Shown piece by piece: positions 45,892-54,982 of a DNA stretch of 64,000 nucleotides (positions are counted from its first letter, which is position 1; each line of letters begins with the position of its first letter). Origin of the DNA: Halomonas sp. A40-4. Lineage in GTDB: Bacteria; Pseudomonadota; Gammaproteobacteria; Pseudomonadales; Halomonadaceae. The DNA is taken from assembly GCF_015767635.1 (NCBI RefSeq), contig NZ_CP065230.1, forward strand, positions 3,162,001 through 3,226,000, given 5' to 3'. The translations under genes were made by a program, and so were the position numbers. The notes under the pieces were generated by a model that searched no databases, was not told the origin of the DNA, and saw only the letters and a program-made list of their open reading frames with translations.

Positions 45892-47199
45892 TCAATCAAC
45901 GTTATAGCCCAGAACACGCGGTAGCCACAGCGCAATGCCTGGGAATATGGCCACCAATGCCAATGCACAGCCCATGGCCACCACGAACAACAATGCCCAG
46001 CCCAGGGTCTGCTCCAGGCGGATTTTGGCCACCTCCGTCGTGACCATCAAGTTCACGGCCACCGGCGGTGTAAACTGCCCGATGGCAATGTTCATGGCCA
46101 GCAGTATGCCGAACCACACGGGGTTCCATTCAAAGTGCTGCATGACCGGAATCAGGATCGGCATCATGATCAGATAAATCGAGATCGCATCCAGCAGCAT
46201 TCCCGCCACCAGGACGGCCAGCATCACCAGAATCAGCAGCAGCACGCCGTTATCGGTCAACCCAATAATCCATTCCGCCAGATGCCGAAATGTACCCAGC
46301 ATGGTGCCGGCCCAGGCAAAAATACCCGCCAGGGCAATAATCAGCATCACCACGCCCGAGATAATGGCTGCTTCGCCAAACAGTTCCCAAAGGTCCCGCC
46401 ATGACAGCTCGCGGGTAAGAAAAAGTCCGACGACGGCGCCATAGGCCACCGCCACCACCGCCGCTTCTGTCGGGGTAAAGAGCCCGGAGCGCAGCCCGCC
46501 AAGAATCAGCACCGGTGCGAATAAGGCGGGCAATGCCTGCCGGAAGGTGTCCCGTACACTCAACTGCTCAGCACCCTCCGTCATTGCCCCGCCTTCCCAG
46601 CCATAGCGTCTGGACACCAAGAGTGCCGGTAGCAACAGCGCCAAACCCGCGAGCACACCCGGAAACAACCCGGCGGCAAACAAGGCACGCAGATCAACAC
46701 CCGGCACAACAATGGAGTAGAGAATCAGCGCGACGGAGGGCGGGATGAGAATCGCGGTGGAGGCCGAGGCCGCAATCAATGTGGCGGAAAACGGCTTTGG
46801 ATAGCCTGCCTTGGTCATGCTCGGCAACATCACCATGGCAACGGCTGCCGCGTCTGCGGGGCCAGAACCGCTCATGCCCCCCATAATCATGCACACCAGC
46901 ACCGCGACCAGCGCCAACCCCCCGTGGCGCGGGCCAATCAATGCCTGGGCAAAGCGCACCAGGCGCAGCGCGACACCGGCACGCTCGAAAATCAGCCCGG
47001 TTAGTATAAACAGCGGAATGGCGATGAGCGGGTATTTGGCAATACTGTTGTAGGTGTTGGTACCAAGTGTTGCCAGCATATCCGGCGACAGCCCGATAAG
47101 GATCCCCACCGCGCCCGAAAGCGCTAGCGAAAACGCCACCGGAACGCCCGCGATCAGCAATCCTGCAAACGCCAGAATCATCCACACGTCAGGCGTCAT
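45892..47199 (-). CDS. dctM: TRAP transporter large permease (DctM)
   Basis: 435-residue inner-membrane protein with about twelve helices, the transport subunit of a DctP-type TRAP system. Motifs include LFILTGLIFERAGVALRLVRFA, MGGMSGSGPADAAAVAMVMLP, ASASTAILIPPSVALILY and FTPPVAVNLMVT. The start overlaps the DctQ gene by 11 bp. With DctP and DctQ it should take up a carboxylate with sodium. About 280 bp separate it from the TAXI operon; that stretch holds the TAXI promoter region and a small CGACAG/CTGTCG hairpin at 45724-45738, but no gene. Confidence 0.94.
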   Translation of the reverse strand: MTPDVWMILAFAGLLIAGVPVAFSLALSGAVGILIGLSPDMLATLGTNTYNSIAKYPLIAIPLFILTGLIFERAGVALRLVRFAQALIGPRHGGLALVAVLVCMIMGGMSGSGPADAAAVAMVMLPSMTKAGYPKPFSATLIAASASTAILIPPSVALILYSIVVPGVDLRALFAAGLFPGVLAGLALLLPALLVSRRYGWEGGAMTEGAEQLSVRDTFRQALPALFAPVLILGGLRSGLFTPTEAAVVAVAYGAVVGLFLTRELSWRDLWELFGEAAIISGVVMLIIALAGIFAWAGTMLGTFRHLAEWIIGLTDNGVLLLILVMLAVLVAGMLLDAISIYLIMMPILIPVMQHFEWNPVWFGILLAMNIAIGQFTPPVAVNLMVTTEVAKIRLEQTLGWALLFVVAMGCALALVAIFPGIALWLPRVLGYNVD

Positions 47200-47668
47200 C
47201 GCCGAACCTCCCGTTCAAACGGTCGCGGGTTTGCTCCAGCAAACGCCACAGCATGGCCGCGGAAAGCACCGGCAGCCAGACGATATACCACCACTGCGGC
47301 AGGCCAAGCCCAGGCGAAAGCGACTCCCACTGGTATTCCTGCCAGGCAAGCTTGCCGCCGTACCAAGTGATCAAGCCCAGTACAATGGCACCGCATAGCG
47401 CTTGAAACAGAATCAATGCACGGCGGTACTTAAACGGCAGTGCGCGTTCCAGGAAGCTGATTCGGATATGACGGTTACGTCGCAGCGCTACCGACGCCCC
47501 GGCGAAGGTCAGCACGACCAGCAGGAACACCGAAAACTCCTCGGTGAAGGAAAACGACCCGCCGGTTAAATAGCGCGTGATCACATTGCCCAGGCTAATC
47601 AATGCAATAATGATCAATGCCAGCGCGCCCAGCCAACGCTCAGGGCGCGCATCAGGAAAGCCTTTCAT
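47189..47668 (-). CDS. dctQ: TRAP transporter small permease (DctQ)
   Basis: 159-residue inner-membrane protein with four helices. The family segment SFTEEFSVFLLVVLTFAGASVALRRNRHIRISFLERALP (about 40-78) is clear in its parts. It overlaps DctM by 11 bp and sits 58 bp after dctP. It is required for stable transport complex formation in known TRAP systems. Confidence 0.9.
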   Translation of the reverse strand: MKGFPDARPERWLGALALIIIALISLGNVITRYLTGGSFSFTEEFSVFLLVVLTFAGASVALRRNRHIRISFLERALPFKYRRALILFQALCGAIVLGLITWYGGKLAWQEYQWESLSPGLGLPQWWYIVWLPVLSAAMLWRLLEQTRDRLNGRFGDDA

Positions 47669-47681
47669 GGCAGCCTCACAG

Positions 47682-47708
47682 AAAACTCCCAGCCTTGACG
47701 ACTGGGAG
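47682..47708 (-). terminator. Stem-loop between dctP and dctQ
   Basis: Stem CTCCCAG/CTGGGAG with a nine-base loop, followed on the minus strand by TTTTC. It is probably a partial terminator that keeps binding-protein expression above permease expression. Confidence 0.65.
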
Positions 47709-47726
47709 ACAGAACATCAGGGATGA

Positions 47727-48737
47727 TTAGCGTGCGTCGATAGCGGCTTGTGCGGCCTCTACAAGGTCCTCGCCGATACGCGGGGTCCACTCTTCGTAGA
47801 CGGACTGTGTTGCGTCGACAAAGGCCTGGTACTGCGCATCGGTTAGTTCGGTTACCGTCACGCCGCGTTCTTTAATGGCCTCAAGCCGCTCACTTTCCTG
47901 TTCTCGGGTCATGGCGATTTCCCACTCGCCCGCTTCAACCGCGGTTTCGCGCAGCATCGTTTGCTGTGCTTCACTCAATGATTGCCAGACCTGCTGGTTG
48001 ACGGCAAAAATCAGTGGGTCATTCATGTAGTTCCAGAGCGTCAGATGCTCCTGACCGACCTGGTCAATGCGCGCCACATCAAATACCGAGAGCGGGTTTT
48101 CCTGGCCGTCAACCGCACCGGTGGTCAGCGCTGGCTGAGCATCGGTCCAGCTCATTTGTGTCGGGTCGGCATCCAGCGCGGAGAACGTATCCTGGAACAG
48201 CGGCGAGCCTACTACGCGGATTTTCAAACCGTCCAAGTCACTCGGTTCACTGATGGGGCCTTGCGAATTAGACACCTGGCGAAAGCCATTTTCCCCCCAG
48301 GCCAGCGGAATAACTCCCCGGGACTCGATCGCTTCAAACACCATTTCTCCGGCCTCACCACCGGTGACCGCATCCACCGCGGCCTCGTCAGGAATGAAAA
48401 ACGGCAACGAGAAAAGGTTGAGCTCGGGCACCTGCGGTGACCAGTTGATAGTCGAGCCGACGGCGGCGTCAATCAGCCCTGAACGCATGGCCGAGAATTC
48501 GCGGGTCTGGTCGCCGGATACCAACTGTGAGTTGGGATACACCCGCATCGTCAGTTCACCGTCGCTACGTTCCTCGACCAGTTCTGCCCACTTTTCGGCC
48601 GCCTGCCCCCACGGAAAAGCGTCAGACAATACGGTGGAAACCGAAAGCTCACGCGCCTGTGCGGAAAGCGATAGAGACAACAACATTGCACCGGCCAGGC
48701 CGGTAGACATGCAAGCCATTGAGCGTGTCAGCGTCAT
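47727..48737 (-). CDS. dctP: TRAP transporter substrate-binding protein (DctP family)
   Basis: 336-residue periplasmic receptor. The signal peptide ends at about LSLSAQA (residue 28). The mature part shows FPWGQAAEKWAELVEERSDGELTMRVYPNSQLVSGDQT and the substrate-clamp region GLKIRVVGSPLFQDTFSALDADPTQMSWTDAQPALTTGAVDGQENP, with the Arg (KIRV) that binds a carboxylate. It is first in the dctPQM operon. A C4-dicarboxylate or other organic acid is likely. I cannot distinguish it from uronate or ectoine types. Confidence 0.93.
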   Translation of the reverse strand: MTLTRSMACMSTGLAGAMLLSLSLSAQARELSVSTVLSDAFPWGQAAEKWAELVEERSDGELTMRVYPNSQLVSGDQTREFSAMRSGLIDAAVGSTINWSPQVPELNLFSLPFFIPDEAAVDAVTGGEAGEMVFEAIESRGVIPLAWGENGFRQVSNSQGPISEPSDLDGLKIRVVGSPLFQDTFSALDADPTQMSWTDAQPALTTGAVDGQENPLSVFDVARIDQVGQEHLTLWNYMNDPLIFAVNQQVWQSLSEAQQTMLRETAVEAGEWEIAMTREQESERLEAIKERGVTVTELTDAQYQAFVDATQSVYEEWTPRIGEDLVEAAQAAIDAR

Positions 48738-48970
48738 AACAGATCCTTTTTTATCGGTTTTTATGGTGGTGTGTTCAACGGCCGCCTGCCGTTGGCGGCA
48801 CCCCGCTTCATTGTATGCACTTCACTAGTAAAAGGAAGACATCCAAGGTCGCCCTGGTCGTTGTTGGCAGCATAAGATGAAGAAAATGCAGCGACTTACG
48901 GCACTATCATTTGGGCAGTCTACCAAGCTGATACAATGACGACCTTTGCCATCTATCAACGGACATCAAC

Positions 48971-49831
48971 GTGCCCCTACGCGACCTGCTGCTCGGCCTC
49001 TTTGTCATCACTATCTGGGCGTTGAACATCATCGTCATCAAGGTCGGCGTGACAGAGCTTCCCCCTCTGCTGCTGACCACGCTGCGCTTTATGCTGGTCG
49101 CGGCATTATTGGTGCCCTTTTACCCGGTGGCACGGGCGCAACTGCCTTTTTTGATGCTGTTGTCGACGACATTCGGCAGTCTGCATTTTGCTCTGTTGTT
49201 CATTGGCCTGGAGCAGGCAGAGGCAGGCACCGGAGCGCTTCTGGTGCAGATGGGGACACCCTTTGCCACGCTACTGGCCGTGATATTTCTCAAGGAAAAA
49301 CTTGGGCCAAAACGTATTGCGGGGCTGTTGCTGTCGTTTGCTGGCATCATTGTGCTGGCAGGTGGCCCCACCTTGCCGACCCCACTGCCATTGGCAATTC
49401 TATTGTGCAGCGCCATGGGCTGGGCGGTATCGCAGTTGTTAATTAAACGCGGGCCGCCCATTGCGCCGCTGGCGTTGGCGGGCTGGGTCGCGCTGTTTGC
49501 GGTGCCGCAGGTGGCCCTGGCTTCATGGCTGTTTGAGAGCGGCCAGTGGCAGGCAATTCAGCAGGCGAGCTGGTTGGGCTGGGGGGCGATGATTTACACC
49601 GCCGTGATGTCATCCATCATCGCTTACGGGATCTGGTACGCGCTGTTACGCCGCCACCCGGTCAACCGTGTGGTGCCCATGACACTCCTCGTACCGGTAT
49701 TGGCGGTCGGCCTGGGTGCGCTCTTGCTGGGCGACAGCCTTGGCGTGCATAAACTGCTGGGCGGCGGTCTGGTAATCGCAGGCATTGCCCTGATTGTGCT
49801 CAATATCACCCCTCGCTCTCGTCCGGCTTAA
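48971..49831 (+). CDS. EamA/DMT-family transporter
   Basis: 286-residue inner-membrane protein with ten hydrophobic segments in two EamA repeats (about 1-135 and 145-280), including WALNIIVIKVGVTELPP, LLTTLRFMLVAALLVPF and YGIWYALLRRHPVNRVVPMTLLVPVLAVG. These features match the YedA/RhaT-like drug-and-metabolite exporter family; amino-acid export is common. GTG start at 48971; a TACAAT hexamer at 48933-48938 may be its -10. Its stop overlaps that of the convergent DUF192 gene. Confidence 0.85.
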   Translation: MPLRDLLLGLFVITIWALNIIVIKVGVTELPPLLLTTLRFMLVAALLVPFYPVARAQLPFLMLLSTTFGSLHFALLFIGLEQAEAGTGALLVQMGTPFATLLAVIFLKEKLGPKRIAGLLLSFAGIIVLAGGPTLPTPLPLAILLCSAMGWAVSQLLIKRGPPIAPLALAGWVALFAVPQVALASWLFESGQWQAIQQASWLGWGAMIYTAVMSSIIAYGIWYALLRRHPVNRVVPMTLLVPVLAVGLGALLLGDSLGVHKLLGGGLVIAGIALIVLNITPRSRPA

Positions 49832-50349
49832 TCTTCCGGTTGGCAAAAGCCGGCCAGGGCGGAGACGGATACACAGTCACCCACGCCAATTCTCCGTTCG
49901 GCAAAGTAGCCCGCGTTGACCTCAAGCGCCGCATGATAGGCGGCGCCGGGGGCATACGAGGGGCAGTCACTCGGTGACGACGATTCGCAGGGTTGCATGG
50001 TGTCAATGGCGACGATGTGCCCTGCATCGTCGATGAAAGCAATGTCCAGCGGGATCAAGGTACGGTACATCCAGAACCCATTCCCGGCTGACCGTTCGCT
50101 GTCAAAGACAAACAGCATGCCGCGCTTTTCGGGGAGATGGTCTCGCTGCATCAACCCTCGCTGACGTTCAGCCAATGTATCGGCCAGCTCGACATACAGG
50201 CGATGCGGGCCTTGCGGGGTGTGAATCGCCAACGACAAGGTTTCAGCGTCGTCTGGCGTCGCTTGCGCCCACAATGACGTCCCGGGTAGCCATAGCGACA
50301 GCGGTAATATGATGGAGGCTTTGAGCAGCGACCGGCGGTTCATGGTCAT
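49828..50349 (-). CDS. DUF192 protein with Tat-like signal peptide
   Basis: 173-residue exported protein of the DUF192 family, function unknown. The N-terminus MTMNRRSLLKASIILPLSLWLPGTSLWA has a twin-arginine RRSLLK pattern followed by a mild hydrophobic stretch, suggesting Tat export. The DUF192 core has ELADTLAERQRGLMQRDHL and GMLFVFDSE followed by FWMYRTLIPLDIAFID. AAGGA precedes the start. It lies 15 bp after modC on the same strand. Three cysteines are in the mature part (near 121, 130 and 158, approximate). Confidence 0.8.
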   Translation of the reverse strand: MTMNRRSLLKASIILPLSLWLPGTSLWAQATPDDAETLSLAIHTPQGPHRLYVELADTLAERQRGLMQRDHLPEKRGMLFVFDSERSAGNGFWMYRTLIPLDIAFIDDAGHIVAIDTMQPCESSSPSDCPSYAPGAAYHAALEVNAGYFAERRIGVGDCVSVSALAGFCQPED

Positions 50350-50364
50350 GGTGTTTTCCTTGTC

Positions 50365-51471
50365 TTATCGGGCGCTATCAACGCCGTATCCTGGCATCAG
50401 ATGAATCCCTCCCGCCAACAGTGATACGTGCACTGCGGCGCCGGGGGTCAGTTGATTACGTCGTGCCGCATGGGTGGCAATATCGAAACGTAGCATATCG
50501 CCATGTTGAACGCGCAATGCGACCGAGGTCATGCCGCCTAACACGACAAGCTCATCGACCGTCGCGGCAATCGGATTTTCCCGCTCGCCAAGCGACGGTC
50601 GGTCGCGACGATGGAGCACGATATCCGAGGGTGGCAGGTACCACGCCACACGCTCATTGATAGGAAGCGCGTCAAGCCCCGAGGCAACGTCCAGTTGAGC
50701 GTTGCCCCAGCGCAAACGGCGCTCTCCACCGACCTCGACCACCTGCCCTGCAAAGACGTTATGCCGATCCAGCAGCCTTGCGACGCTGGGCGAGGCAGGC
50801 GTTCTGAAGAGGATTTCAGGCGAAGCTTGTTGCAGACTGCGACCGTTATGCAGCACACAAACTTGATCCGCCAGCGCGGCGGCTTCTTCCAGGTCGTGGG
50901 TGACCAATACGATGGGTATCGAGATTTGCTGGCGAAGCCTGGCCAGTTCACGCTGTAGCCGTCGCCGGGTTACCTGGTCCACCGCCGAAAACGGCTCGTC
51001 GAGCAGCAGCACCTGAGGCTCGCGAGCCAGCGCACGCGCCAGGGCTACACGCTGACGCTGGCCGCCGGAGAGCTCGTTGGGATAGCGGCTTTCGAGACCT
51101 TTCAAGCGCACCGTCTCAAGCCATTGTTCCGCCTGAGGGCGGCGCCTGGCGGGCGGCAAATGCCGCAGTGCCAGCGCAATATTGGCCAGGGCAGTCAAAT
51201 GAGGAAAAAGGGCATAATCCTGAAACACCATGCCGACCCGGCGTTGCTGGGGCGATAGCGAGCGCTTACCCCGCGAGTCAAACCAGGTTTGTCCGGCACA
51301 CTCAATAAGGCCCTGCTGGGGGCGATACAGCCCGGCAATGGCACGCAGCAAGGTGGTTTTACCACTCCCAGACGGCCCCACCAGCGCCAACAGCTCGCCG
51401 GGCAAGCAGCTGAACTCGGCATTGAGTGGAATCGGCCCACTTTGTTCCGCGCTCACTATCAACCTAGCCAC
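50365..51471 (-). CDS. modC: Molybdate ABC transporter ATP-binding protein
   Basis: ATPase of the molybdate importer, 368 residues. Walker A is LVGPSGSGKTTL, the Q loop VGMVFQDYALFPHLT, the signature LSGGQRQRVALARALA, Walker B VLLLDEPFSAVD, and the switch His VTHDLEEA. A C-terminal TOBE-like region (about 290-360) fits ModC. GTG 51471 has GGAGG seven bases upstream and overlaps modB by 8 bp. It shares an operon with modA and modB behind pyruvate kinase. Confidence 0.92.
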   Translation of the reverse strand: MARLIVSAEQSGPIPLNAEFSCLPGELLALVGPSGSGKTTLLRAIAGLYRPQQGLIECAGQTWFDSRGKRSLSPQQRRVGMVFQDYALFPHLTALANIALALRHLPPARRRPQAEQWLETVRLKGLESRYPNELSGGQRQRVALARALAREPQVLLLDEPFSAVDQVTRRRLQRELARLRQQISIPIVLVTHDLEEAAALADQVCVLHNGRSLQQASPEILFRTPASPSVARLLDRHNVFAGQVVEVGGERRLRWGNAQLDVASGLDALPINERVAWYLPPSDIVLHRRDRPSLGERENPIAATVDELVVLGGMTSVALRVQHGDMLRFDIATHAARRNQLTPGAAVHVSLLAGGIHLMPGYGVDSAR

Positions 51472-52132
51472 GCGCCCACCTCCGGCGACCCGCCAAGCCA
51501 TAGACGACGCCCAGGGTGGTAAATGACACCACCAACAGCAACGCCGCCATCAGAGCCGCCCCCTGCTCGTCAAAGGCCTGTACCCGGTCATATATGGCGA
51601 TCGCCAGTGTTCGGGTTTCGCCGTCTATCGCCCCACCGACCATCAGGATGACGCCGAACTCGCCCAGGGTATGGGCGAAGGTCAATGCGGCAGCGGACAG
51701 GATACCCGGCCATACCAGCGGCAGTTCAATGCGCAGCAGCGTTTGCCACGGGCTTAGCCCGCTGCACCACGCTGCTTCTCGCAAGTTATGGGGGATGTTC
51801 TCAAACGCACGCTGAATCGGCTGCACGGCAAAGGGCAGGTTCGCAACCAAGGAGGCCAGCAGGATACCGCTGAAGGTAAAATTGAGACCGCCCCCGGTGA
51901 GCGACATCCACAGCTGGCCGAACGGCGCCTCGCGGCCAAAACTTTGCAGCAGATAAAACCCCAATACGGTGGGCGGCAACACCAGCGGCAGCGCCACCAG
52001 CGCCTCGCAAAGGCCTTTACCGCGAAAGCGGGCACTCGCTAACCAGCGTCCCAGAAAAATACCTATCGGCAGCAAAAAAGCACAGGTTAGCGCCGCCAGG
52101 CGGAATGACACAGAAAGCGCCGACCAATCCAT
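51464..52132 (-). CDS. modB: Molybdate ABC transporter permease
   Basis: 222-residue inner-membrane permease with five to six helices. ModB segments are ALVALPLVLPPTVLGFYLL, LPFAVQPIQRAFENIPHNLREAAWCSG and the EAA loop running to FAHTLGEFGVILMVGG. The ATG at 52132 shares one base with the modA stop (TGATG). Confidence 0.94.
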   Translation of the reverse strand: MDWSALSVSFRLAALTCAFLLPIGIFLGRWLASARFRGKGLCEALVALPLVLPPTVLGFYLLQSFGREAPFGQLWMSLTGGGLNFTFSGILLASLVANLPFAVQPIQRAFENIPHNLREAAWCSGLSPWQTLLRIELPLVWPGILSAAALTFAHTLGEFGVILMVGGAIDGETRTLAIAIYDRVQAFDEQGAALMAALLLVVSFTTLGVVYGLAGRRRWARG

Positions 52133-52911
52133 CAATCTGTACTAAACCCATAGTGTTGAAAGATCGCCCGCCCTTCTTCCTGCTGGAGCCAGGTATAAAA
52201 CGCCTGGGCGGTATCGCCCGCTTCGCAGGTGAGCACCATGCGGTGGCGCAGCGGATCGTGCCAGCCTTCAGGAATGAGTATGTACTCACTTCGATCGACT
52301 AACGGCGGCGCCAGTGCCAGCGAATAGGCCACCAGGCCGCCTTGGGCATCATCAGAAAGCGCGAATTGCGCCGCCTGGGAAACGTTTTCTCCCAGCACCC
52401 TCAGCGGTTCGGTTTGATCCCAAAGCCCTGCATGCGTCAGTGCTTGCTGCGCGGCCACGCCATACGGTGCGTGCTCAGGATTGGCAAGCGCGATACGGGG
52501 GCGCTCACCCTTCGCATGGCGCGCCAGTGCCTGCTCTACGCCCGCCATGGGGGCATCGCCAAACGACTTTGCCTGCCCTGGCCGCTGCAGCCACACCAGA
52601 CGCCCATGGGCGTAAATCACCCCCTCATCACGAGTATGGCCTTCGTCATGTAGCGCCTCTACGTAGCGCTCATCTGCAGAAAGAAAAAGCTCAAAGGGCG
52701 CACCCTGGGCAATCTGGCGTCGAAAATTGCCCGAAGAGCCAAAGTTCAGCCGCAGCGTGTGCCCGGTGTCGTGCTCGAAGCGCTCGGCGGCTTCGGTCAG
52801 CGCGAACTGCAGGGAAGACGCCGCCGCCACTGTTGCCGTCCCCGCCGACACGGGCATGGCGGTAAGCAGCAGCCAGGCCAACAACAGCCCATGCCGGTAT
52901 AGGCCACGCAT
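52132..52911 (-). CDS. modA: Molybdate-binding periplasmic protein
   Basis: About 259 residues. The signal peptide ends near AMPVSAG. Oxyanion-binding segments are VAAASSLQFALTEAAERFE (about 28-46) and LNFGSSGNFRRQIAQGAPFELFLSADERYVEAL, with the later ANPEHAPYGVAAQQAL and ENVSQAAQFALSDDAQGGLVAYSLAL, all typical of ModA. The ATG at 52911 is preceded by an in-frame GTG at 52914, only 0-3 bp after the pyk stop, so translation is probably coupled to pyk. Confidence 0.93.
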   Translation of the reverse strand: MRGLYRHGLLLAWLLLTAMPVSAGTATVAAASSLQFALTEAAERFEHDTGHTLRLNFGSSGNFRRQIAQGAPFELFLSADERYVEALHDEGHTRDEGVIYAHGRLVWLQRPGQAKSFGDAPMAGVEQALARHAKGERPRIALANPEHAPYGVAAQQALTHAGLWDQTEPLRVLGENVSQAAQFALSDDAQGGLVAYSLALAPPLVDRSEYILIPEGWHDPLRHRMVLTCEAGDTAQAFYTWLQQEEGRAIFQHYGFSTD

Positions 52912-52914
52912 CAC

Positions 52915-54399
52915 CTAGCCCGCCTTTGGAGGAAGGTGCTGCTCGGTAATCGCCATGACCTTCATGGTGTTGGTACCGCCATGAGCATTCATATGATCAC
53001 CGCGGGTCAGAATCACGTAATCGCCAGGCTTGGCGACCCCCTGCTTGACCAACAACTCAAGCGCGCGGTCATTAAGCTCAGTGGCGGTCATTTCAGAGGT
53101 ATCAAACGGCAGTGATACCACGCCACGGTAGAGCGCCATGCGGCGCTGGGCGATGGGGTTATGTGCCAGGCCAACAATCGGCAGCCCCGAGCGGATCCGC
53201 GAGGCGATCAGTGGGGTATAGCCCGACGAGGTCATACACGCAATCGCCTTGACGCCTTCCATGTGGTTGGCTGCGTACATGGCGGACAGCGCAATGGTTT
53301 CGTCCGGGCGGGTAAAGCCTTCGTGGATGCGGTGACCAGACTCCTGGGCGGTTTTTTCGCGCTCGGCTCCCAGACATACCCGTGCCATGGCATCGACGGT
53401 CTCGACGGGATAATCACCCGCGGCGGTTTCCGCGGACAGCATCACTGCGTCGCTGCCGTCCAGCACGGCGTTGGCCACGTCGAACACCTCGGCACGCGTT
53501 GGTAACGGCGACGCGATCATGCTCTCCATCATTTGTGTTGCCGTGATCACGGCACGGTTGAGTGTCCGCGCTCGCTTGATCATGCGCTTTTGAACGCCTA
53601 CAAGCTGGGCATCGCCAATCTCGACGCCCAGGTCGCCACGCGCGACCATCACCGCCTCGGAGGCTTCGATAATGCCATCCAAGGTAGCGTCATCGGCTAC
53701 CGCCTCGGCGCGCTCCACCTTGGCCACCAGGCCGATATCTTTCCCTTCCTCACCCAAGAGGCGACGCGCCTCAAGCATGTCCTCGGCCGAGCGTGGAAAG
53801 GAAATTGCCAGGTAATCGACGCCGATCTCGACGGCGGTTTTAAGGTCTTCCTTGTCTTTCTCGGTGAGCGCTGGGGCTGAAAGTCCACCGCCCTGCTTGT
53901 TAATGCCCTTATTGTTGGACAGCTTGCCGCCCACCACGACCTGAGTATGAATCTGCGAGCCTTCGACGCCGGTGACATCCAGCACCACGCGGCCATCATC
54001 GAGCAGCAAGCGATCCCCCGCCACGACGTCGTCGGCAAGCGTCTTGTAGTCGCAGCCGACCCGTGTGCTGTCGCCTGCGTCACCGTCCATCGACATATCG
54101 AGAATAAACGGCTGGCTTTCCTGCAGCGTCACCGCGCCCTCTTTAAAGCGGGCAACACGGATTTTCGGGCCCTGGAGGTCACCTAACGCGGCCACACTTT
54201 TGCCCAGTTTGGCGGCGGCCTCGCGTACCTCTTGAAGTCGGCGACGATGATCGTCGGCGCTACCGTGGGAAAAATTCAGCCGCACCACATCGACACCCGC
54301 CGCGAGCATGGCGTCAAGCACGCCCTCGCGGTCACTGGCAGGCCCCAGGGTGGCGACAATCTTGGTGCGGCGGATAGAGGAATGGTGCAGTGCGTTCAT
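52915..54399 (-). CDS. pyk: Pyruvate kinase
   Basis: Last step of glycolysis, phosphoenolpyruvate plus ADP to pyruvate plus ATP. The 494-residue protein has [13 protein letters not shown] (about 10-22), [24 protein letters not shown] and the active-site Lys region [11 protein letters not shown], then [12 protein letters not shown] (about 259-270) and [11 protein letters not shown] (about 294-304). The C-terminal allosteric domain is present. Length fits the PykA/type II group. The modA gene follows without a gap on the same strand, an odd pairing with no evident metabolic reason. Confidence 0.95.
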   Translation of the reverse strand: MNALHHSSIRRTKIVATLGPASDREGVLDAMLAAGVDVVRLNFSHGSADDHRRRLQEVREAAAKLGKSVAALGDLQGPKIRVARFKEGAVTLQESQPFILDMSMDGDAGDSTRVGCDYKTLADDVVAGDRLLLDDGRVVLDVTGVEGSQIHTQVVVGGKLSNNKGINKQGGGLSAPALTEKDKEDLKTAVEIGVDYLAISFPRSAEDMLEARRLLGEEGKDIGLVAKVERAEAVADDATLDGIIEASEAVMVARGDLGVEIGDAQLVGVQKRMIKRARTLNRAVITATQMMESMIASPLPTRAEVFDVANAVLDGSDAVMLSAETAAGDYPVETVDAMARVCLGAEREKTAQESGHRIHEGFTRPDETIALSAMYAANHMEGVKAIACMTSSGYTPLIASRIRSGLPIVGLAHNPIAQRRMALYRGVVSLPFDTSEMTATELNDRALELLVKQGVAKPGDYVILTRGDHMNAHGGTNTMKVMAITEQHLPPKAG

Positions 54400-54481
54400 A
54401 AAGCTCCCAGGCGCTAAACGTTGATGATCACTAGCCTAACAGTATAACGCGCGAAACATGACCGCTATGCAACACCTCAAG

Positions 54482-54973
54482 TTAATCGGCGAGGTGAATC
54501 CGCAACGACAGAGGGTATTCGTCGCAGTTGTTGCCATCACCGCCCCGGTCCACTACTAAAAACTCGCCTTCACGGTCCAGCACCGATTGAATGGCGTGCC
54601 AGGTGCCCGCGTGATAATTGACGCCCTGGCGACCGTCGGTCACAAAAGCCCGCACGCTGGCGTCTTCAATGTGCTCGCCAGGGGGAGCAACCACCACAAT
54701 AAACCGCTCTTCATGCAGCGGCATAAACGCCTGGCTGCCCTGAGGATGGCGTTCCAGAAACGTGAGTTCCAGCGGCAGAGTGACCGGCTGGCTGACAAAG
54801 ATATTAATCAGCGTGCGGGCGTTTTCACCCAGGGTTTCCACCTTGGCCAGGTCATGGTGGCGCTGGGTACGCCCGGCATTAATGGGAAACGACGTCGATG
54901 TACGCGCATCAATCACATCGCCAAACGGAGCAAAGGCCCCTGCCGTTAGCGGCTCGGCTTTTAGCTGCAACAT
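54482..54973 (-). CDS. allA: Ureidoglycolate lyase
   Basis: Splits (S)-ureidoglycolate to glyoxylate and urea. The 163-residue cupin-like protein has FAPFGDVIDA, FPINAGRTQRHHDLAKVE, FLERHPQGSQAFMPL, FIVVVAPPGE and VNYHAGTWHAIQSVL, all typical of AllA. It starts 9 bp after the allE stop, giving consecutive pathway steps in one operon. Confidence 0.94.
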   Translation of the reverse strand: MLQLKAEPLTAGAFAPFGDVIDARTSTSFPINAGRTQRHHDLAKVETLGENARTLINIFVSQPVTLPLELTFLERHPQGSQAFMPLHEERFIVVVAPPGEHIEDASVRAFVTDGRQGVNYHAGTWHAIQSVLDREGEFLVVDRGGDGNNCDEYPLSLRIHLAD

Positions 54974-54982
54974 GGCGGCTCC

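Noticed and set aside
41872-48737. Naming one TRAP system TeaABC (ectoine uptake)
   Set aside because: The system with a UspA neighbour is of TAXI type with a fused permease, unlike TeaABC, and the DctPQM set has no UspA beside it. Substrate cannot be read from these sequences.
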